Below, piece by piece: positions 7,653-12,141 of a stretch of DNA of 12,141 nt (its first letter is position 1; every line of letters starts with the position of its first letter). The notes under the pieces were generated by a model. It made no database searches and was not told where the DNA came from. It worked only from the letters and a program-made list of their open reading frames with translations. This DNA comes from Acidobacteriota bacterium (GTDB lineage Bacteria > Acidobacteriota > Terriglobia > Terriglobales > Acidobacteriaceae): positions 1 to 12,141 of the forward strand of contig JAJZIF010000066.1 of the NCBI GenBank assembly GCA_021810735.1. Reading direction: 5' to 3'. The translations under genes were made by a program, and so were the position numbers.

Positions 7653-8677
7653 GAAATACTGCGGGCAGGCTCGGTCGTGGTGGGATGTTTCTGCCATTGC
7701 GCCGGGGTGCCGGAGTAGTTCCTCGTGACCTGAGCGTGCGCGATGCCAAGGTCGTAGCCGCGAACGATGGTGACGCGAATCTGGTCGTACTGCAGTGCCG
7801 TGGGATCGTGCTGGAAGAGTGTTGTGACCGCGCTCCTTGCGAATGTTTCCCGTGCAATGGATGGGTTCTGGACTCGCACGGTGATGTCCAGAATGTGATA
7901 GAGAGTGCCGTTGGTCCATTGGTGGAGATCCATGACACCTGCACTTTGGACGCCGGGGATGGTCTCGATTACGGCAGCGTCCTGCTGAAGGCTGGTGAGC
8001 GCACCCCAGTGGGTGAAGAAGTGAACGGCGAAGGCTGCTCCTACAACGATGACTGCGCAAGACGAGCCGAGGATGATCCAGTTGTATTTGCGAACCGGAT
8101 GTGGAGTGACCGGGCCGCTTGATTCAGCGCTCACGACATAGGTGCCGGCGGCGAGATCGTGGAAGCCCTGACGGCTGGGGCGGTTGAAGAAAATGAGATA
8201 AAGGGTGCCACCGCCGAGGCCGACAATGATGGCGGCCAGGAGGATGTCGAGGAAGAACGAGTCGAATCTTGATGGCAGTGTGGCGCCATTGAGAAAGAAG
8301 GGCGCCTGTAGCACGGCGTAGCGCAGAGTGGCGCGCGAAAGGGTGATGGTGCTGCCGTTGGCGTCGACGACGCGGAGGCGCATCCAGCGCTTGCCGAGGG
8401 TCTGGCCGTTGCCGATGCGGCTGTTGAGCAGGGCAAAGTACGGCAGCGTGAGGAAGAAGCCGACGAGGTGTCCCCATGGACCCAGGCGGGAGAGCGGAGT
8501 GAAGAATGGAATGGCGAGAATGACGATGCAGAGGCTGACGAACAACCCATCGACGATGAAGGCGAAGACACGCGGCCAGAGTTTGCCGAAGGTCGAGGCT
8601 GGAGGAACGAGTGTTTCTGGAGCGGCAGCCGGTGGCTGCACGGGTGGCACTGCGTCTCGGATGGCCTGATCGTCCAC
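7649..8677 (-). CDS. RDD-family membrane protein with extra C-terminal domain
   Basis: This 342-residue protein starts with a Pro/Ala-rich cytoplasmic tail (1-30). An RDD domain (PF06271) follows at about 31-185, with R36 and D43 in the first helix (WPRVFAFIVDG), the GQTLGKRWMRLRVVD motif (91-105) and RQGFHDLAAGTYVV (169-182) with D174. These are the Arg, Asp and Asp that name the family. Membrane segments lie at about 37-59, 70-84, 139-164 and 200-222. Residues 223-342 form a soluble tail containing IPGVQSAGVMDLHQW and DITVRVQNPS that I do not recognise. RDD proteins are poorly characterised; some are linked to transport of ions or small molecules. The start is GTG 8677, with GGCGGAG about 9 bases upstream on this strand. 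It converges on the SRPBCC gene and diverges from the GH5 gene. Confidence 0.85.
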   Translation of the reverse strand: MDDQAIRDAVPPVQPPAAAPETLVPPASTFGKLWPRVFAFIVDGLFVSLCIVILAIPFFTPLSRLGPWGHLVGFFLTLPYFALLNSRIGNGQTLGKRWMRLRVVDANGSTITLSRATLRYAVLQAPFFLNGATLPSRFDSFFLDILLAAIIVGLGGGTLYLIFFNRPSRQGFHDLAAGTYVVSAESSGPVTPHPVRKYNWIILGSSCAVIVVGAAFAVHFFTHWGALTSLQQDAAVIETIPGVQSAGVMDLHQWTNGTLYHILDITVRVQNPSIARETFARSAVTTLFQHDPTALQYDQIRVTIVRGYDLGIAHAQVTRNYSGTPAQWQKHPTTTEPARSIS

Positions 8678-8749
8678 GAATGCACGCTCCGCCAGAGGAA
8701 GTGAAAAGCCAGAAGCAGTGTTGCTGATAAGTTGCGAAATGGCAAGAAG

Positions 8750-8776
8750 AAAGCCCGGAAGCGAATTCCGGGCTTT
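8750..8776. promoter_or_regulatory. 27-bp palindrome between divergent genes (operator or terminator-like hairpin)
   Basis: AAAGCCCGGAA (8750-8760) and TTCCGGGCTTT (8766-8776) are perfect 11-base inverted repeats around a GCGAA loop. T-rich tracts follow on both strands, so it could act as a bidirectional terminator. However, it lies between two divergent gene starts, where no transcript needs ending. Its right arm touches the -35 of the likely GH5 promoter, so an operator or insulator role is also possible. Confidence 0.6.
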
Positions 8777-8803
8777 GTGGTTCGCTTTCTTTCGTTCTAT
8801 AAA
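8775..8803 (+). promoter_or_regulatory. probable sigma70-type promoter of the GH5 gene
   Basis: TTGTGG (8775-8780) and TATAAA (8798-8803) are separated by exactly 17 bases, giving a plausible -35/-10 pair. Transcription would start near 8810, leaving a leader of about 80 nt before ATG 8892. The -35 overlaps the end of the 27-bp palindrome. Judged by eye only. Confidence 0.45.
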
Positions 8804-8891
8804 GTTTGAGATTCAGATTGGCGGTCAGACACCTGCTGGAAAGCAGCGCGTATGGGCCACTTGCGGGGCGATCCATGAGAGGGAGCGGAGA

Positions 8892-10406
8892 ATGAAGAGG
8901 AGAGTGGTACACAGGTTTGTGATAACGTTAACACTTATCGCATCGATGAGCTGCGTATGGGCCACCGCGCAGAGCAACCGCAGAGAAGAATTTGTGCGAA
9001 AGTTGGGAACCAGCCTGACGTTGGGTGGGCAGCCTTTTCGCTACAGCGGGCCAAATATCGAGTGGTTGGGACTTGAAGGGTATGGACCAGCCGATCCAAT
9101 GGGGCCGCATTACCCGAGCCACGCCGAGGTGAATGACGTGTTCGCCACCGCGGCCATGATGGGAGCGCGGGTTGTGCGTTCACAGACCATGGGCGACACC
9201 GTAGGCTGCGGGAAATGCATTGAGCCCACCAATGGCACATTCAATGAGGCGGGATTCCAGGGTACTGATTATGCGCTGGCCGTAGCGCGGAAATACGGGA
9301 TGAAAGTGATTATCACGCTGGTGGGTGACTGCGCCACCTGCTCAGCGGGCGGCATTGGGCAGTATCTGGCCTGGGAAAAGAAGAAAGACATGCAGGATTT
9401 CTTCACCGATCCGCAGGTGATAGCGGCGTTTGAAAAGCATATCGACGCAGTCCTGAATCATGTGAATCCACTGACCGGCATAGCTTACAAGAACGACCCC
9501 ACAATCATGGCGTGGGAAAACTGTAACGAGTGCGGACTGATGTCCATCCTGATCGGCGCCAACAAACAGTCGTTGCAACAAGAGTCAAAGTGGGTCGAGA
9601 CGATTGGCAAGTACGTCAAAAGCATCGATAAGAATCATTTGTACCTGGATGACTCCGGACTTTTCTATTACTACCCGAAGGTGCTTGACGATAAGAGTGT
9701 AGATATCACGACGAATGAGTATTATCCGCACTGGGTGAAAGTGTTCGACAGCAAGCAGGTGATGACGGCGGAGACGTTTCGCCGTGACGCAGCCACGGTG
9801 ACCGGCCATGGCAAGGTGTACATCGTGGATGAGTATGGCTGGGATGTGACGGACTGGCCGACCAGGGCAGAGTTCGCAAATGTTCTCAACACGATGGTGC
9901 AGGACAAGAATATCTCCGGCGACGCCTATTGGGCGCTGCAGGCACACAACACCATCTATGGCTGGCAGCCGATCCCGGCGAATGTGAGGAATGCCGCTTA
10001 TTCGCGGAGGGGAGAGAGCGGGCAATGGTGGGCTCTCTACTGGGGCGGAATCAATACCCTGATCAACAGCAGGAAAGACATGCAGGCACGCGCGGAGATG
10101 CTTCGCACGCATGCTTTTGCCATGGCGGGTATTCCTGTGCCACCTTATCCTGTGCCGCCCGCCCCGGTAATTACAGTCAAGGGGTTGGGTGTTATTGCCT
10201 GGCGCGGTTCAGCCGGGGCTGTCAACTACAGCGTGCAACGCCAAGCCAGTCCCACTGCTCCCTGGAAGACCATCTGCGATCGTTGCGCGACGGACACCGA
10301 TACACCCTGGGTTGATCCCAACCCGCCAGGATTGCTTCGCGTGCGCTACCGGGTGATTGCGTACAATGCCGACGGGGTAGCCAGCAAGCCGTCTGCTCCA
10401 AGATAG
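8892..10406 (+). CDS. secreted glycoside hydrolase family 5-type enzyme (mannanase-like) with C-terminal Fn3-like domain
   Basis: The product has 504 residues. A signal peptide (MKRRVVHRF, hydrophobic core, WATA with likely cleavage after A26) sends it out of the cytoplasm. Residues about 35-420 look like a GH5 (beta/alpha)8 barrel of the endo-beta-mannanase type. They include GGQPFRYSGPNIEWLGL at the start, MMGARVVRSQ, and IMAWENCNECG with the Asn-Glu pair supplying the likely acid/base E213. VYIVDEYGW holds the likely nucleophile E314, and DAYWALQ comes near the barrel end. Residues about 430-504 resemble a fibronectin type III domain (PPAPVITVKG to YRVIAYNADG). The substrate is probably beta-mannan or a related plant or fungal polymer, by inference. 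The extra cysteines around the acid/base (ENCNECG) and in VGCGKC and DCATCS are unusual and may form disulfides. ATG 8892 follows GGAGCGGAG, fits the signal peptide, and is preferred to the open frame from 8718. Confidence 0.8.
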   Translation: MKRRVVHRFVITLTLIASMSCVWATAQSNRREEFVRKLGTSLTLGGQPFRYSGPNIEWLGLEGYGPADPMGPHYPSHAEVNDVFATAAMMGARVVRSQTMGDTVGCGKCIEPTNGTFNEAGFQGTDYALAVARKYGMKVIITLVGDCATCSAGGIGQYLAWEKKKDMQDFFTDPQVIAAFEKHIDAVLNHVNPLTGIAYKNDPTIMAWENCNECGLMSILIGANKQSLQQESKWVETIGKYVKSIDKNHLYLDDSGLFYYYPKVLDDKSVDITTNEYYPHWVKVFDSKQVMTAETFRRDAATVTGHGKVYIVDEYGWDVTDWPTRAEFANVLNTMVQDKNISGDAYWALQAHNTIYGWQPIPANVRNAAYSRRGESGQWWALYWGGINTLINSRKDMQARAEMLRTHAFAMAGIPVPPYPVPPAPVITVKGLGVIAWRGSAGAVNYSVQRQASPTAPWKTICDRCATDTDTPWVDPNPPGLLRVRYRVIAYNADGVASKPSAPR

Positions 10407-10467
10407 GTCTTGCGTTGGGCAGGCGCGCAGAACCTGCGGAGGGCAGACGCGGGACGGCCTTCTGGTG

Positions 10468-10510
10468 ATTTGGCCCTTCCTGATCGAAGGGCCAAATTAT
10501 GGTTCCTTTT
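10468..10510 (+). terminator. rho-independent terminator after the GH5 gene
   Basis: ATTTGGCCCTTC (10468-10479) and GAAGGGCCAAAT (10486-10497) form a perfect 12-bp stem with a 6-nt loop. TATGGTTCCTTTTT follows. It lies 61 bases after the GH5 stop. The arms also contain the TTTGGCC core of the neighbouring repeats, so it may be the first unit of that repeat block. Confidence 0.7.
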
Positions 10511-10530
10511 TCAAAAACCGTGTGAAAGGA

Positions 10531-10732
10531 AGCATTTTTTCGGCGAATGAAGCATAATTTGGCCAAACTAACCCCTTTATTTGCAACACCGGATTTTCGG
10601 CACTGGAAGCATTTTTTGGCCAAGAATGCAGATTGATGGCATATTTTGGCCAAGAATGCCGCCGGCTGGAGTTCAGCTGGGGAACGATGCCGTTCATTTA
10701 GTGCGTTGGCGGAGATAATCGGCCAAAAAGCT
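10531..10732. repeat. cluster of TTTGGCC-centred interspersed repeats
   Basis: Four direct units start with AGCAT or GGCAT followed by A/T-rich sequence and a GGC core: 10531-10550 (AGCATTTTTTCGGCGAATGA), 10551-10570 (AGCATAATTTGGCCAAACTA), 10608-10627 (AGCATTTTTTGGCCAAGAAT) and 10638-10657 (GGCATATTTTGGCCAAGAAT). An inverted unit is at about 10718-10732 (reverse complement AGCTTTTTGGCCGAT). The terminator arms at 10469-10475 and 10490-10496 carry the same core. Units 3 and 4 fold back on themselves around TTGGCCAA. Spacing is irregular (20, 38-57 and 30 bases), so this is not a CRISPR array. The block is much richer in A/T than its surroundings and fills the gap between the GH5 gene and the zinc-ribbon gene. 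Function unknown. Confidence 0.7.
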
Positions 10733-10739
10733 GAATCAT

Positions 10740-11390
10740 GTGATTGAGGCAGGCAGTAAGAAGTTATATTTTTCTTTCAGTTGGATTTCTTCAGGAGGCG
10801 GGGCCCCGCTTCCTGCCAGCATCTTGGCGGATCGGCGCAGGGAACGGGACCCGTGTGAGGTTACGATCCTCTTTGTCCCAGTATCGATCCCTGTGCAGCG
10901 GCTTGCCGCCGACTGGGCCGAAGACTCGGACGAGATCATCATACGCCGCTGCCCGGTTTGCGGACAGGATTCGATCATCGGTCACGGACGACGGCGCAAG
11001 CAGGCGCACGACGAGTATCACGACTGGATTAGGATTCGCCGGGGCCGCTGTGTCCGATGCGGAAGGACATTCACCTTCCTGCCGGTGTTTTCTCTTCCCT
11101 ACACGCACTACAGCTTGTTGGCGCGCTGCCAGGCACTTCTGCGGCGGATGGCGGAGCCCTGCTCGTGGGAGAAGGCAGTACCGAGGTGCAAGGACCCTGA
11201 TCGGCAGCCCGATCCGTCGACGGTACGTCGCTGGTCATCCGGTCCGGATTGCTGCCGGTCGTGGCATTCGTTTTTCGATCAGTTCCTGGCCCGTGTGACT
11301 GACTGGCTGAGAGCCCGCGGCGAGGACGAAGTGGAGTCTGTGTGCCGACTGCTGCCGGTTCTCCAGGTTTTCTGTCCGATGCGGCGCTGA
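10740..11390 (+). CDS. zinc-ribbon protein, DUF6431-like
   Basis: The frame gives up to 216 residues. The recognisable part, about residues 45-200, matches what I remember as DUF6431, a family of unknown function common in Acidobacteriota. It has RRCPVCGQDSIIGHGRRRKQ, then EYHDWIRIRRGRCVRCGRTF and LPVFSLPYTHYSLLARCQAL. Two CxxC pairs (C71/C74 and C104/C107 in this numbering) should bind one zinc. The layout is like the zinc-ribbon and helix region at the front of some IS transposases, but no DDE catalytic domain follows. The start is uncertain: GTG 10740 opens the frame without a good ribosome binding site, and in-frame TTG 10824 is also possible. The conserved part begins near FVPVSIPVQRL. 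The gene stops at TGA 11388-11390, 84 bases before the primase-like gene in the same frame, and the two are probably co-transcribed. Role inferred only as DNA binding. Confidence 0.7.
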   Translation: MIEAGSKKLYFSFSWISSGGGAPLPASILADRRRERDPCEVTILFVPVSIPVQRLAADWAEDSDEIIIRRCPVCGQDSIIGHGRRRKQAHDEYHDWIRIRRGRCVRCGRTFTFLPVFSLPYTHYSLLARCQALLRRMAEPCSWEKAVPRCKDPDRQPDPSTVRRWSSGPDCCRSWHSFFDQFLARVTDWLRARGEDEVESVCRLLPVLQVFCPMRR

Positions 11391-11474
11391 GAAAAATCTC
11401 TTCGCCCACCATCCTTGCCTGGGAAGGGTGCTGAGGGTTCCCTACGCTGGACTCCGGAGGCGAAAAGGGGCGCT

Positions 11475-12141
11475 GTGGGCGACGAGGTCGAAGGGCTCAA
11501 GCGGCGAACACCGCTGCTGGATTATTTGCGACAGCAGAGCTGGGAGGGGCGGCCTGTTGGCGGCTCCGAGTATGTCGGGTTATGCCCACTGCACAAGGAA
11601 GCCCGGCCGTCGTTCTATGTCAACACCCGAAAAAATGTCTTCTACTGCCACGGCTGCGGGCAGGGCGGCGACCTGTTTCGCTTTATCCAGTTGTCGCGTG
11701 GCCTGTCTTTCGGTCAGAGTCTGGCTTGTTTCGATCATGAGACCGATTCGCAGGTTGATTCCACGGCCGCGCTTGACGAAGCCGCGCTGTTCTATCAGCA
11801 GCAACTGGACCGTTGTCCGGAAGCGATGATCTACCTCCACCGGCGCGGAGTGCATGATCCGGCCCTGATTCGGGAACTCGGCATCGGCTATGCGCCCGGC
11901 GGGAACCTGCGTCGCTATCTGACCGCGCAGGGCTATTCGATGGAGTTGTTACGAAGCTCTGGCCTCATCAGTGCGCGCGGCGCGGATGCTCTCTGTCAGC
12001 GCATCGTGTTCCCGTTGCGCCGGGACGGGCACATCGTCAACCTCTACGGCCGCAGTATCGGTTCTTCGTTCGCGCACCGTTTCCTGCCCGGCAGCAAGGG
12101 TGGCTTATATGCATGGGAGAAGGTTCGCCACTACCCGGAGA
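11475..12141 (+). CDS. CHC2 zinc-finger, DnaG-type primase-like protein (3' partial)
   Basis: The frame is open to the right edge (222 codons). It starts with the CHC2 zinc-binding domain of bacterial primases: C37-x2-H40 in LCPLHKEARPSF and C58-x2-C61 in FYCHGCGQGGD, with spacing close to canonical DnaG. After a linker it continues like the N-terminal part of the DnaG catalytic core (PF08275): YLHRRGVHDPALIRELGIGY, then QRIVFPLRRDGHIVNLYGRS and GSKGGLYAWEKV. A TOPRIM domain would be expected beyond the edge. Such stand-alone CHC2 proteins occur in mobile elements, plasmids and phages, where they may prime replication. I chose GTG 11475, with AGGGG just upstream; no ATG fits. Codons here are more often C-ending (ggc, cgc, ccc) than in the G-ending genes at the left of the window, which hints at a different origin. 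Confidence 0.85.
   Translation, partial: MGDEVEGLKRRTPLLDYLRQQSWEGRPVGGSEYVGLCPLHKEARPSFYVNTRKNVFYCHGCGQGGDLFRFIQLSRGLSFGQSLACFDHETDSQVDSTAALDEAALFYQQQLDRCPEAMIYLHRRGVHDPALIRELGIGYAPGGNLRRYLTAQGYSMELLRSSGLISARGADALCQRIVFPLRRDGHIVNLYGRSIGSSFAHRFLPGSKGGLYAWEKVRHYPE

Noticed and set aside
6318..8060. 580-codon minus-strand open frame
   Set aside because: It runs across the GGDEF domain, an intergenic gap and the SRPBCC gene, all well supported on the + strand. It then overlaps the RDD gene in another frame. Its composition is not protein-like.
8124..8912. 262-codon minus-strand frame over the RDD gene start
   Set aside because: Same strand as the RDD gene but a different frame, rich in Arg, Pro and His, with no recognisable domain.
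8848..8965. 13-bp direct repeat GCGTATGGGCCAC (8848-8860 and 8953-8965)
   Set aside because: Only two copies, one inside the GH5 signal peptide coding region and one in its leader, with no further structure. Probably chance.
10531..10658. Possible CRISPR array
   Set aside because: Units are short and imperfect, with spacings of 20, 57 and 30 bases, no uniform spacers and no cas genes in view.
10222..10697. Minus-strand frames through the repeat block, with repeated LAKKCF / SWPKNA-like words
   Set aside because: The repeated words are just the translated TTTGGCC repeats. The frames overlap the GH5 3' end and lack a ribosome binding site.

Overview
The window looks like chromosomal DNA of a high-GC Acidobacteriota member (Acidobacteriaceae/Terriglobales-like). 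This is inferred from the end of a large Oar-like TonB-dependent receptor, strong use of G-ending codons (gcg, ctg, acg, ccg, cgg) in most genes, and a DUF6431-type zinc-ribbon protein of a kind I associate with this phylum. No rRNA, tRNA or marker gene is present, so the placement is tentative.

Layout, left to right. (1) 2-565: C-terminal end of a TonB-dependent outer-membrane receptor, + strand. (2) 759-1712: SCO1/SenC-type copper-chaperone lipoprotein with an N-terminal CusF-like domain, followed by a strong rho-independent terminator (1765-1809). (3) 2022-3515: FAD-dependent phytoene-desaturase-like oxidoreductase. (4) 3667-4152: a broken DoxX gene carrying three lesions: a one-base frameshift in a T run, an apparent in-frame internal deletion, and a 114-bp element with 15-bp terminal inverted repeats flanked by TA. 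Removing the element plus one TA restores a continuous DoxX reading frame. (5) 4180-5427: OprB-type carbohydrate porin. (6) 5659-6966: membrane-anchored diguanylate cyclase with intact GGDEF and I-site. (7) 7122-7652 (+) and 7649-8677 (-): an SRPBCC protein and an RDD membrane protein converging on one shared CTAG. (8) 8892-10406: secreted GH5-type glycosidase with a C-terminal Fn3-like domain, behind a recognisable promoter and a long palindrome, with a terminator after it. (9) 10468-10735: an AT-rich block of TTTGGCC-centred repeats. (10) 10740-11390 and 11475-12141 (open at the right edge): a DUF6431-like zinc-ribbon protein and a CHC2 zinc-finger/DnaG-type primase-like protein. These two look like the left part of an accessory or mobile module, possibly beginning at the repeat block.

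How the parts relate. The receptor, OprB porin and GH5 enzyme fit a soil heterotroph that takes up and breaks down polysaccharide. The SCO protein serves copper delivery or redox at the membrane. The left 10.4 kb is ordinary host sequence apart from the small element in DoxX. The most unusual DNA is that element and the repeat block leading into the zinc-ribbon/primase-like pair.
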